DNA from: Paenibacillus sp. HGH0039
GTDB lineage: Bacteria; Bacillota; Bacilli; Paenibacillales; NBRC-103111
NCBI RefSeq assembly: GCF_000411255.1
Contig: NZ_KE150412.1
Location: forward strand, 1,833,657 to 1,877,613
Direction: 5' to 3'
Length of the DNA stretch: 43,957 bases
The notes beneath the pieces are model-generated. The model searched no databases. It saw nothing but the letters and a program-made list of their open reading frames with translations, and was not told where the DNA came from. Numbering within the stretch: the stretch's first letter is position 1; every line of letters starts with the position of its first letter. Shown here piece by piece: positions 24,464 to 34,147 of this stretch. Made by a program: the position numbers and the translations under genes.

Positions 24464-25169
24464 GGAGCCGGGTAACGGCGTACTCCGCTGTCTCTCGCTC
24501 TTTGACATACATAAATCCGCCCAGCTGCCGGGAGGAAATCAACTCACGGGCGGGCCCCAGCTTGTTCTTCATTCGGGCGATCACCTTGCAGATTCCGTCC
24601 GGCTGGATGTACCCGCCCCAGAGCTTTTCCGCAATGGTGTGCTTGGTCACGACAATCCCTTCGTTCTCCACAAAGAACGAAAGCAGCGCCGCCTCTTTCT
24701 CCGAAAGCTCGGTCCTTGTACTGCCGTATTTGATACAGAACTGTTTCGGATGAAAGTAGGTCCCTTCCCCTATGTAGACCAGCTCGGAACCGGCCGCCGC
24801 TTCGTACAGTCCCGGGCAGACCAGGACAGAGATCAGCTTATCCGGCGTTTCGGCGGCCTTGCTTTTAAGACGGGCAACGGGGTCCATCAATATTTCTCTC
24901 ACGCCGATTTCTTTGGCATAGACCGTTTCCAGCGGGGTCATAGGTTCACGGATCATCAAGTAGGTCGTTGTTCCCTGTTTGACGGAACGTTTAAGCCGGA
25001 ACCAGTCTTTCTCATCCGGGCTGCCCACAGCCAATATCGCCTGCCCGCTGCCCGGTCCCGGGAGGCCGCCGAGTTCAGATCTCGCGTGAACGGAACAAAC
25101 CGTTTCGTTAAAAAAATAAGAAAGCACGTGGGCCATATCCGGGTCATCTGTATAGATCGCGATTGTCAT
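24456..25169 (-). CDS. Atypical response regulator: winged-helix protein with receiver-like domain
   Basis: The 237-residue protein has an N-terminal domain (about 1-115) with receiver-like alternation but without a clear phospho-acceptor Asp on strand 3, and a C-terminal OmpR/PhoB-type winged helix (about 150-237). The latter shows STRTELSEKEAALLSFFVENEG, VVTKHTIAEKLWGG and a wing near LISSRQLGGFMYVK. It probably binds DNA, with a signal other than a partner kinase; no histidine kinase lies nearby. The ATG at 25169 is chosen for GGGGGAGG eight bases upstream. Targets are unknown; the flanking secreted amidase and stalk-domain genes are candidates only by proximity. Confidence 0.8.
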   Translation of the reverse strand: MTIAIYTDDPDMAHVLSYFFNETVCSVHARSELGGLPGPGSGQAILAVGSPDEKDWFRLKRSVKQGTTTYLMIREPMTPLETVYAKEIGVREILMDPVARLKSKAAETPDKLISVLVCPGLYEAAAGSELVYIGEGTYFHPKQFCIKYGSTRTELSEKEAALLSFFVENEGIVVTKHTIAEKLWGGYIQPDGICKVIARMKNKLGPARELISSRQLGGFMYVKERETAEYAVTRLLK

Positions 25170-25354
25170 CAGCGGAGCCTCCCCCTTGCGTAGTTTATGA
25201 AACAAGCTAAGTTTTAAACGGCGTTAGCGGTTAACCCAGTAAACTTGGAAGGATAGTCTTATCCTATAGATACCAGAATCAGGAAATATTTTCAATTATT
25301 TTTAAAAAATAATTCCTTTTCATAAATAAAAAAAGAAAGATTATACCTGAATAT

Positions 25355-25394
25355 AAAAAAGGCAGCCCCCGTTTTGGAACGGGAACTGCCTTTC
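25355..25394 (-). terminator. Intrinsic terminator of the stalk-domain gene
   Basis: On the minus strand AAAGGCAGTTCCCGTT and AACGGGGGCTGCC form a stem followed by TTTTTT, about 60 bases after the stop. The 25170-25354 interval upstream of the regulator holds no gene. Confidence 0.9.
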
Positions 25395-25456
25395 TTAATG
25401 CCGATGGGCCGACCGTTTCAACGGCCCTTGCGCAGCCGGAGTCCGCCAAACTTCTC

Positions 25457-26518
25457 TTACTCCGCTTGGGCTGCAGCAGCTTCCGGCTCGACGTCAACGA
25501 CGATCTTCACCGCTCCGCCGATAGGAGGCAGGCTTTTCGTCATGGCGCCGTTGTAGAAGCCGATGACTTTCGCGCCTTTAACGAGCGCTTTTTTGTCGGC
25601 TTTGACGCCTTCTTTATCGATGACTTCCGTCGCATCGGAAAGACGCAGCACTATTTCGCTCTGGGACTGCTCGGTGAGCCCTTGACCTTTGATGGTCAAG
25701 CTTTGGCTGCCGTCATCGCCCGTGCGCACTTCTTCCACGGTACCGGAGGTTCCGAGCAGCTTCTCGGCATCCGCCGAGTAACCGGACACGGTGATCTTGT
25801 ATGTAGGCGTTTGAGGCGGCAGACTCATTGTCATAACCATGGAGTGCTCCGCTTCGACGATTTGACCGAGCGCAAGCTGATCGAACGTAAGCTTGTCTCC
25901 CTTGTCAGTGGCAAATACAGTGTCGTCGCCCACGTTGAGAACGAGTCCGGCCGTACCGAAGCCCTGAATTTGAACGGCTTTATAGCCGTCCGCATTGCGG
26001 ATGGACGTTACAACGCCTTTTGTCATCACGTTCTCCTTCTTTTCGTCAAAAGAAATGGAAACGGACTTGCCCTGCGCCGTTACCGTTCCATGAAGAATTT
26101 CGCTGGCAAACGAAACCGGCACGTACAGCTTGCTGTCTACCAGCTCTGGAGCGGTGCCGAGCGGCTTGTACATTTTGTTCAGCACATAACGGTCTTCACC
26201 GGTTTTTACGAGCGTCCAGATGCGGTCTTTGGACAGTTCGACGGAGTAATCCTCCTGGTTCCATTTCAGTTCCATGCCGATCGCTTCGGCCACGGCGCGA
26301 AGAGGAATCATCGCTTCCTTGGCTCCCGCTTTCACATATCCTTCGGCATCCAGAACCTGATTGTTAACGGTCACTTGTACGGACTGCGACACTTCCGCGC
26401 TGATCGGGACAAGGTTGTCCGTTTTCGTTACGACAGCCGGCGAAGCGTATGCTGCCCCCGTGGTCATAGCCATGGATACGGCCAGAACGGCCAGTCCTTT
26501 TTTCATTCCATTGTTCAT
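25457..26518 (-). CDS. Secreted copper-amine-oxidase-like stalk-domain protein
   Basis: The 353-residue protein has a signal peptide (about 1-26, ending AAYASP) and a copper amine oxidase N-terminal-like domain (about 45-155). That domain shows the family pattern VTVNNQVLDAEGYVKAGA, MIPLRAVAEAIGMELKWN and LYVPVSFASEILHGTV. The remainder (about 160-340) is a beta-rich region with two similar halves (GVVTSIRN..., GTVEEVRTG...), unassigned. The stalk domain lacks oxidase activity and is a common surface-binding module in Paenibacillus. The ATG at 26518 follows AGAAGGGAAAG. Confidence 0.87.
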   Translation of the reverse strand: MNNGMKKGLAVLAVSMAMTTGAAYASPAVVTKTDNLVPISAEVSQSVQVTVNNQVLDAEGYVKAGAKEAMIPLRAVAEAIGMELKWNQEDYSVELSKDRIWTLVKTGEDRYVLNKMYKPLGTAPELVDSKLYVPVSFASEILHGTVTAQGKSVSISFDEKKENVMTKGVVTSIRNADGYKAVQIQGFGTAGLVLNVGDDTVFATDKGDKLTFDQLALGQIVEAEHSMVMTMSLPPQTPTYKITVSGYSADAEKLLGTSGTVEEVRTGDDGSQSLTIKGQGLTEQSQSEIVLRLSDATEVIDKEGVKADKKALVKGAKVIGFYNGAMTKSLPPIGGAVKIVVDVEPEAAAAQAE

Positions 26519-26643
26519 GCTGTTCTTTCCCTTCTGTATGTGATGAAAGTGACTTACTTCTTTTCAGACGTAAATCATGCATAATTGTTGCATAAACATA
26601 CAAATTTATAAGGAATGAACTGGGTATTTATGGCGAAAAAAAT

Positions 26644-26680
26644 AAAAAAAGTGTATATACCTTGTCGGCATACACACTTT
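26644..26680 (-). terminator. Intrinsic terminator of the 26688 gene
   Basis: On the minus strand AAAGTGTGTATGCC, a five-base loop and GGTATATACACTTT are followed by TTTTATTTTTTT, directly after the 26688 stop. Confidence 0.9.
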
Positions 26681-26687
26681 ATAGGGT

Positions 26688-26972
26688 TTAATTTCCATGC
26701 GCCATAACGGTCGGATCGTCCAGCTCGATCTTGCGGATCTGGTTGCTGATAAACTCCTTCATGGGGTCGAGCACCTGCATCGGGTTCGGCACTTCCCTCA
26801 TGTCCTCCCACTCGCATTCCACACCTTTGCCTCCCGCAAAGCCTGCAAACATCTGGCAGCCGCTGCAGAAATCGTTCTTCTGCCGGTCATCCAGCTCCAC
26901 GACTTTATTTCTCAGGCAGCAGTACACCTCATTATGGTCGTTCCGGTAGTTTATATGATGAATCGGTGTCAT
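26688..26972 (-). CDS. Cys-rich small protein of unknown function
   Basis: The 94-residue protein holds five cysteines: VYCCLRNKV, FCSGCQMF and VECEW, a pattern that could bind zinc or an iron-sulfur cluster. The second half is acidic and helical (NPMQVLDPMKEFISNQIRKIELDD). I do not recognise a named family. The ATG at 26972 has AAAAGGAGTG six bases upstream; a longer frame to 27281 is composed of unlikely basic sequence and is rejected. It is followed at once by a strong terminator and preceded by the 27092 gene. Confidence 0.75.
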   Translation of the reverse strand: MTPIHHINYRNDHNEVYCCLRNKVVELDDRQKNDFCSGCQMFAGFAGGKGVECEWEDMREVPNPMQVLDPMKEFISNQIRKIELDDPTVMAHGN

Positions 26973-27091
26973 CGTCAACACTCCTTTTGTTCGTATATGA
27001 GAACAGCGGAGCCGAAGCCGCCGGAAAAAGAAAAAGCGGAACCCGAAAAGACCCGCGCCGCAGCGGGGCCTCCTGACCCTTTCTATGAGAG

Positions 27092-27547
27092 CTACTGAAT
27101 GGGATCGGGAATCAGTCCGGTTTGCTTCAACTCGCTGTTGGTTTTCATTTTTTTCATTTCGTTGCCCAGCCTGCGGATATCGTAAGAATCCGTCGCCATG
27201 TACCCGTTGCTTGCCGTCTCGACGGTATGAGGGCGTTTGTTGGGCTGGTTCAAATAATCGGCAAGCTCTTTCATCCGGCAAATGGCCGCTTCGACGACAC
27301 GGGAAGGCGGCAGCTCTTCCGTTTCGAAACGGGTGTGGCCGAGATACACTTCCGTATGCCCGTTCTCCAGAAGCCGGGTGGGTATGGCCAGTGTATAGAC
27401 ACGCTGCGTAATGGAATCCGCAAAGGTGGTAACATATAGTTGGTTTTCGTGGGTACGAGGACGTACGAAACCAAACTCGCTTAACGTCTTGTGAACAAAT
27501 GAAAAGGGCCTCGTCATCGTTGCCAGCGTCTTACTGAACTCCTTCAT
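27092..27547 (-). CDS. Conserved small protein of unknown function
   Basis: The 151-residue soluble protein begins MKEFSKTLATMTRPFSFVHKTL and contains QRVYTLAIPTRLLENGHTEVYLG and a helical stretch SRVVEAAICRMKELADYL. No known domain is recognised. The ATG at 27547 is chosen because AAAGGAGGAAT lies six bases upstream; an open frame to 27709 would overlap the ABC transporter gene. A GC-rich hairpin followed by TCTTTT (about 27050-27075, minus strand) may end it. Confidence 0.72.
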   Translation of the reverse strand: MKEFSKTLATMTRPFSFVHKTLSEFGFVRPRTHENQLYVTTFADSITQRVYTLAIPTRLLENGHTEVYLGHTRFETEELPPSRVVEAAICRMKELADYLNQPNKRPHTVETASNGYMATDSYDIRRLGNEMKKMKTNSELKQTGLIPDPIQ

Positions 27548-27638
27548 TGGAAATTCCTCCTTTGAATTCGTTACAGTGCGCATCTCCCGCCGTACTCCGA
27601 AATATCCGATTGGAACCATCGGTGTTCTTTGTTTAGAT

Positions 27639-29459
<1,821 letters not shown>

Positions 29460-29521
29460 GTGTATGGTTCATCTCCCTGTTTTATTCGTGTGTGCGGGTT
29501 AAAAAGTTTACAAAAGCATAC

Positions 29522-29577
29522 AAGCCTGCGGCTGGTTGTCCGCGTGTTTCATCGGGCGGACTCAGGGACGCAGGCTT
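29522..29577. other. Hairpin between yyaC and the ABC transporter gene
   Basis: AAGCCTGCG (29522-29530) pairs perfectly with CGCAGGCTT (29569-29577), with an inner GTCCG/CGGAC stem (29538-29542, 29557-29561). There is no T run on either strand. The rest of 29460-29794 contains no supported gene. The hairpin may be the 3' end of the yyaC transcript or part of the ABC gene leader. Confidence 0.5.
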
Positions 29578-29794
29578 CGCAACATAGCGGAAGCAAATGT
29601 ATAATAAAAGCATACTTAAGCGGTCTCGCGCCGGAGACTCCACACTGCAGGTTCCCGGGAAGCGGCTGTCGTTCCGCCGGGCACACCGGGCGGGCGCGCA
29701 AAGTTCCGCACAGCCGCCGCTTAGGCAGGGCCACGGTGTGCCGCGCCTCGCGGGTGCGGGAGTTCGCGCAGCGATCCGCCGCCGAACAGACGGC

Positions 29795-30373
29795 CTATGC
29801 GCGGACCGGGGGGAACGCCGCTTGAACGGCAGCGGCGATTTCCCTCGCCATGCCGATCACCCGGTTCAACGAGGTCGTCTGCAAGACGGCGTACTGCCGG
29901 GGGCCGTCGGCGTTCACGATCGCGGCGACGGTGTAGTCGCCGACGAGCGGAAGGTTCTTGCCGAGCGACTTGCCCGGGAAGATCGGCCGGTTCGACACCT
30001 GGTACAGCCCGACGGAAGATGGCTGTCCCAGACACGCGTCGATGCCGACGACCGGAGCTCCCGCCGGAATTTCCGCCAGGCGCTGCACAAGATTGCTCGC
30101 ATCGCAGGGATGCTCCAGGGTGCCGATGACGCTGTAGCCGGCTTCGGCCAGCATGGAGCCGACGAGCGGACCGAGCGCGTCTCCGGTCGAGCGGTCGGTG
30201 CCGATGCACACGAACACGCACGGAAGCGCGGTGCCCGCTTCTTCCCGGATTTCCGAAAAGAAGGCGGGAAGCTGTCTTCCGGATACTTTTTTCCAGTAGC
30301 CGTCTTTGGAGGCTTTGGAAGCCGATGGGTTGGCAAGGCTTGCGGCTTCCGCGTCGTTCCGGGAATGGTCCAT
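29795..30373 (-). CDS. yyaC: Spore protease-like protein YyaC (DUF1256)
   Basis: The 192-residue protein matches the YyaC family, related to the germination protease Gpr. The core is CVFVCIGTDRSTGDALGPLVG, LEHPCDASNLVQRL, VVGIDACLGQPSSVG and VGDYTVAAIVN. B. subtilis YyaC is made during sporulation. The acidic residues in GTDRSTGD and GIDAC match the Gpr-like active-site region. The N-terminal 30 residues are Ser/Ala-rich and variable. The ATG at 30373 follows AAAGGAGGCC. It shows this is a spore former. Confidence 0.92.
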   Translation of the reverse strand: MDHSRNDAEAASLANPSASKASKDGYWKKVSGRQLPAFFSEIREEAGTALPCVFVCIGTDRSTGDALGPLVGSMLAEAGYSVIGTLEHPCDASNLVQRLAEIPAGAPVVGIDACLGQPSSVGLYQVSNRPIFPGKSLGKNLPLVGDYTVAAIVNADGPRQYAVLQTTSLNRVIGMAREIAAAVQAAFPPVRA

Positions 30374-30658
30374 GCGAAGGCCTCCTTTCTTTGATACGCT
30401 GTTTTGACAAATCGTTAAGACTAGCTGCTATGTCCCGGTTCCAAGACGTACTGATCTGATGGACCTGCAAATACACGGTGCTGTGCTCACCCGGACAAAA
30501 ACGGCCAGACAACCGGCAAGAAAAAGCCGGCTTTCCTGTCGTGCTTTCCGCGTACAACCGGTTATTTTCCACTTTTCAAGGAAGAGGCCTGTTTATAAAA
30601 TCACGGACAGCTCTCTTCCCCCCTAGTTCCCTATTATTGTTCCACAAGGAGGCCGCTC

Positions 30659-31831
30659 ATGTCCATAGCCGGACTATTCGCTCTGCTTATCCTGGTCTAC
30701 TGGCTGGCCATGCTGGCAGATCACCTGCGGGGCGCAAGGCTGTTCCGCGAACTGCCCCCTTCCGGTCCGCTGCCCGATCCCCCGCCGCTCGTCTCGGTGA
30801 TTATCGCCGCCAAAGAGGAAGAAATGACAATTCGCGAAACGGTGCGGCATCTGCTCGCGCAAACCTATCCCCGGCTGGAGCTGATTGTCGTAAACGACCG
30901 CTCGCAGGACGGTACCGGACGCACGCTGGACGAGCTCAAACGGTGGTCCGAGGAGCGCGGGGATATCCGTATCCCTATGCGGGTGATCCACGTGACTCGC
31001 CTGCCGGGAGGATGGCTCGGCAAAAACCACGCCCTCTACCAGGGCTACCGGCAGGCCCGCGGTCAGTGGCTGCTCTTTACCGACGCCGATATCCGCTTTC
31101 ACCCGGACACGGTCCGGGAAGCGGTCGGCTTTGCGCTGAGCGAGCATGCGGACCATCTGACGCTCACGCCCCACATGACGGCGCCCACGTTCTGGCTGCG
31201 CAGCTTCATCCGCCACTTCCTCTTCTCGCTAAGCCTGTTCACGCGCCCTTGGCGCGCGAATCTGGACGGGGAGCGGAAAGGCGGCATGGGCATCGGCGCG
31301 TTCAATCTCATTCACCGGCGGGCCTATGAAGTGATCGGGACGCACGAAGTGATCGCCCTCCGGCCGGACGACGACCTCCAGCTCGGCGCGCGGGTGAAGC
31401 TGGCCGGTCTCCGCCAGCGCCTCGCATCGGGGCGGAGCAGGCTGCAGGTCGAGTGGTATCCGAGCATGAGAGCGGCCGTCCGGGGACTGGAGAAAAATCT
31501 GTTCTCCGGCTTCGGCTACAAAGTTTCTTTGGCGGCGGCGGCCGGAGCGGGCCAGCTCCTCCTGTTTACGTTTCCTTGGCTCGGCATGCTGCTCTACGGC
31601 GATTGGCGCAGTCTCGTCCATCTGGCCAGCGTGCTTATCATGACGGCCCTTTACCGGAAGCAGATCCGGATGATGGCAGGTTCACCGGGCCTCGATACCC
31701 TCGCCATTCCGGCGAGCGCAGCCGTGCTTGTCTACGTGCTTGTCCGGTCCGTGGGACTGGCGCTCAAACAAGGCGGCGTCTACTGGCGCGGGACGTTTTA
31801 TTCCTTGACGGACCTTAAAAAAATGAAATAA
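30659..31831 (+). CDS. Family 2 glycosyltransferase, membrane-bound
   Basis: The 390-residue protein has an N-terminal membrane segment (about 3-22), a GT-A catalytic domain (about 45-270) and three C-terminal membrane helices (about 295-375). Nucleotide-sugar binding residues are seen in VSVIIAAKEEEMTIRETV, ELIVVNDRSQDGT and the DxD motif LFTDADIRF; a later PDDDLQLGARV could hold the catalytic base. The layout resembles glycosyltransferases acting on lipid acceptors such as carotenoid, hopanoid or glycolipid pathways. The ATG follows AAGGAGGCC. Confidence 0.88.
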   Translation: MSIAGLFALLILVYWLAMLADHLRGARLFRELPPSGPLPDPPPLVSVIIAAKEEEMTIRETVRHLLAQTYPRLELIVVNDRSQDGTGRTLDELKRWSEERGDIRIPMRVIHVTRLPGGWLGKNHALYQGYRQARGQWLLFTDADIRFHPDTVREAVGFALSEHADHLTLTPHMTAPTFWLRSFIRHFLFSLSLFTRPWRANLDGERKGGMGIGAFNLIHRRAYEVIGTHEVIALRPDDDLQLGARVKLAGLRQRLASGRSRLQVEWYPSMRAAVRGLEKNLFSGFGYKVSLAAAAGAGQLLLFTFPWLGMLLYGDWRSLVHLASVLIMTALYRKQIRMMAGSPGLDTLAIPASAAVLVYVLVRSVGLALKQGGVYWRGTFYSLTDLKKMK

Positions 31832-31929
31832 AGATCAATTGTGAAAGAAACCATTACAGAATGTTTACAACTGAAGCATTTTGTTTATTGTATAATGAAG
31901 AGGAATAAAAAAGAGGAGGAGAGTCTTCC

Positions 31930-32025
31930 ATGTCCACTGTGCCGACAAGAATATATAAGTACGCCTTTGGCGCGCTGCTCCTTACGGTCAGTCTGCTTAC
32001 GGCTTACACAAACATCCAGCCGTAA
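31930..32025 (+). CDS. 31-residue membrane peptide
   Basis: A short frame starts at ATG 31930 and ends at TAA 32023-32025. It encodes a peptide with a basic N-terminus (STVPTRIYKY) and a hydrophobic helix AFGALLLTVSLLTAY, ending TNIQP. An exceptional ribosome site (AAGAGGAGGAGAG) lies 10-20 bases upstream and a perfect TATAAT (31891-31896) lies 33 bases upstream, although no good -35 is spaced correctly. A terminator follows about 90 bases later. The combination of signals argues for a real small membrane protein of unknown role. Confidence 0.6.
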   Translation: MSTVPTRIYKYAFGALLLTVSLLTAYTNIQP

Positions 32026-32115
32026 ATAGGAAAGCAGGATAAAGACGACGATTCGGTCTTCCTGCAACAGCTGCCCGGCTTACCCCAGTTCGTACCCCTC
32101 CATGATCGAATATGC

Positions 32116-32154
32116 AAAAAAAGGCTGCCTCACTTCAGTGGGACAGCCTTTTTT
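32116..32154 (+). terminator. Intrinsic terminator downstream of the small peptide gene
   Basis: AAAAAAAGGCTG, interrupted stem CAC/GTG and CAGCCTTTTTT form a hairpin with A and T runs on both sides, so it could act in both directions. Confidence 0.85.
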
Positions 32155-32479
32155 GCTTACCCGTATTACGGGTGGCGGAAGAAAGTTCGGCCAACTGGCG
32201 TGCAAATGCCGAGCCCGATTGGCGGGGCCCCATGACGGAAAGTCAAACCCATGTGCCCGGCGTTTGACACTCAAGGACAGTCCGGCGGCCGCACCCGGCA
32301 AACAGGCCGGTTTCTCCCGCGAAGGAAAAACCGGCCTGTTAGTATGCGCCGCTTCAAGAGCCGCGGAAAAGCGCGCAGCAGCTCCTGCTGTCAGGCCGTC
32401 CGGGTCGTCGTTCGATGTCATTTCCGGGAAGCCGCCCCGTCAGCCTGGCGTCCCCCATCCGTATCGGAGAGCCTGTCCG
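32155..32479. other. Gene-free stretch with a 13-base inverted repeat
   Basis: No gene is supported between the terminator at 32154 and the cutC stop. AACAGGCCGGTTT (32301-32313) and AAACCGGCCTGTT (32328-32340) form a perfect 13-base stem without a T run, about 140 bases past the cutC stop. It may be the end of the cutC transcript. A 113-codon leftward frame across the region is probably chance. Confidence 0.5.
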
Positions 32480-33169
32480 CTAACAACGCGCCAGTATGTC
32501 GCGGATCTCCCGGATTTTCTCGGCGGCGATATCGTCTTCCACGCCTTTGGGACCGCGGACGGCGCCGCCGAAGTGGACTTCCGTCACGCCGGTGTCTTTT
32601 ACGAAAGATTCAAGCGATTCCGCATTCAGTCCGCTGCCGGCCAATATCGTGATATGAGAATCGCGGCTGAGCTCCACCAGCTCCTTCATCCGGTCTACGG
32701 CATCCAGCGCGCTCGGCTTGCCGCCCGATGTCAGAATGCGAGTGATCTGCTTGTAGCCGGAGAGCTGCCGGAAAGCCGCAATCTGATCCGGCACGGCGTC
32801 GAACGCCCGGTGAAACACCACTTCCAGCCCGCCGGCTTCCTCCAGCAGCGCTTCCAGCACCGGAACGTCGATCTCGTTCTGCGGGGTAAGCGTACCGATC
32901 ACGATACCGGCGGCGCCGGTTTCGCGGATAAGCCGGATATCTCTCCGCATAGCGCGCACATCGTCCGCGTCGTAAACAAACGATTTGCTGTGAGGCCGCA
33001 CCATGACGGCGGAAGGAATTTTCACGCTCCGCACCGTGCCCTCGATAAGGCCCGCGCTCGGAGTCAATCCGCCCTCTTTCATGCCGGTCACCAGTTCCAG
33101 CCTGTCCGCCCCAGCCTGTTCGGCCGCGATTGCGTCGCCGACTGTTGTTGCGATCACTTCCAATAACAT
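32480..33169 (-). CDS. cutC: CutC family protein
   Basis: The 229-residue TIM-barrel protein has the CutC hallmarks: LLEVIATTVGDAIAAEQAGADRLEL at the N-terminus (seen here split), MVRPHSKSFVYDADD, GIVIGTLTPQNEID, VVFHRAFDAVPD and RILTSGGKPSA. CutC was named for copper tolerance in E. coli, but a direct copper role is disputed and the enzyme activity is not settled. The ATG at 33169 has AGGAGGAG upstream and gives the usual length; the frame extends to 33208 without a better start. Confidence 0.9.
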   Translation of the reverse strand: MLLEVIATTVGDAIAAEQAGADRLELVTGMKEGGLTPSAGLIEGTVRSVKIPSAVMVRPHSKSFVYDADDVRAMRRDIRLIRETGAAGIVIGTLTPQNEIDVPVLEALLEEAGGLEVVFHRAFDAVPDQIAAFRQLSGYKQITRILTSGGKPSALDAVDRMKELVELSRDSHITILAGSGLNAESLESFVKDTGVTEVHFGGAVRGPKGVEDDIAAEKIREIRDILARC

Positions 33170-33272
33170 AAAAATCTCCTCCTGATCCGTTCTAGTCATC
33201 GGGCACAAAAGCGCCGGTCGACTCTTATTTTATCACGGGAACCGCCCGGATTCTTCTTTTTATCCAAAAAAT

Positions 33273-33818
33273 TCAATTTTCCGTCCATTCCCTGCGGAGG
33301 ATGGAATAGAGAGCCATGTCGCGCTTGCCGCTCTCCTTAACCTCCCATTCTCTCATTACGCCTTCGAGCGTAAAACCGAGCCGCTGCGGAACAGCCCGGC
33401 TTGCCGCGTTCTCGATATCCGCCATAATGACTATGCGGTTGAGGTTCTTATCGGACCACCCGTATCCGATGAACGCCCGGCACGCACGGGTCATAATTCC
33501 CCGGCCCTGATGAGCCTTACCGAGCCAATACCCGATTTCGGCCCTTCCGTGAGCGGGAACCAGCGCGTGATAATCAATGACCCCGGCCAATTCTCCCCGT
33601 ACCATGATGGCGGCGGCCAGCGATTTGCCTTCTGCGAACGCGTGCAATGTAGACTGGATAAAAGCGGCGGAATCGCCGACTTCTTTCGTGTCGTTTGCCC
33701 AGAACAGCCACTGTCCGAGCTGTTCCCGGTTGTCGTCCGTCAGGCGGAACAAGGCTTCCGCATGCTTAAGCTCGAGTAATTCCAGACTGATTTCTTCGTC
33801 GACCTGACATATTCTCAT
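33273..33818 (-). CDS. RimJ/RimL-type GNAT acetyltransferase
   Basis: The 181-residue protein shows the RimL-like GNAT pattern: LELLELKHAEALFRLTDDNREQLGQWL, AEIGYWLGKAHQGRGIMTRACRAFI (acetyl-CoA loop QGRGIM) and NAASRAVPQRLGFTLEGVMRE. Relatives include YdaF and ribosomal-protein acetyltransferases; the target is unknown. The ATG at 33818 has AGGAGGGAC nine bases upstream, preferred to a frame start at 33845. Its promoter is at 33848-33876. Confidence 0.9.
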   Translation of the reverse strand: MRICQVDEEISLELLELKHAEALFRLTDDNREQLGQWLFWANDTKEVGDSAAFIQSTLHAFAEGKSLAAAIMVRGELAGVIDYHALVPAHGRAEIGYWLGKAHQGRGIMTRACRAFIGYGWSDKNLNRIVIMADIENAASRAVPQRLGFTLEGVMREWEVKESGKRDMALYSILRREWTEN

Positions 33819-33847
33819 CTCGGCGTCCCTCCTGTAAATTTCCATCT

Positions 33848-33876
33848 ACTTTAGGGGCTGTGCCTCTTCTTGTCAA
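33848..33876 (-). promoter_or_regulatory. sigma-A promoter of the RimL-like gene
   Basis: The minus strand has a perfect TTGACA (33871-33876), a 17-base spacer and TAAAGT (33848-33853), 30 bases upstream of the ATG. Confidence 0.8.
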
Positions 33877-33878
33877 GA

Positions 33879-33921
33879 AAAAAGGCAGGAGTCCCCCAAG
33901 GGCGACTCCTGCCTTTTATAA
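33879..33921 (-). terminator. Orphan intrinsic terminator upstream of the RimL-like promoter
   Basis: On the minus strand AAAAGGCAGGAGTCGCCC and GGGGGACTCCTGCC form a long stem followed by TTTTTT. It lies two bases before the -35 of the RimL-like gene, with no recognised leftward gene upstream of it; the neighbouring gene at 34148 runs the other way. It may end an unseen short transcript from 33922-34140. No gene is supported in that interval; a 40-codon leftward frame (from about 33982) runs through the hairpin and is doubtful. Confidence 0.7.
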
Positions 33922-34147
33922 AAACCGGGCAAGCAGCCCCGGTCTGTTCGGAATTGGTTTTGATCACGGCCATGACCGCACTTCGCCTCCTCTCTTTGGC
34001 TTGCTGCTCCATAGTATGGAGCTTTCGCCTTCCGGATGTATCTCCCGCGGCGAGCGGAGCGCCCAAAACAGGCCGGATGCCCACGCCCGGCAGGGCGTCC
34101 GCACATAAGCTGAAGGGAAGAGAACGGAAAACGGAGGGATGCCAGCC

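Noticed and set aside
29721-30572. 283-codon minus-strand frame overlapping yyaC
   Set aside because: Same-strand shadow of yyaC; yyaC has the family motifs and a proper ribosome site.
32080-32421. 113-codon minus-strand frame
   Set aside because: Crosses a terminator and an inverted repeat; no ribosome site, likely chance in GC-rich DNA.
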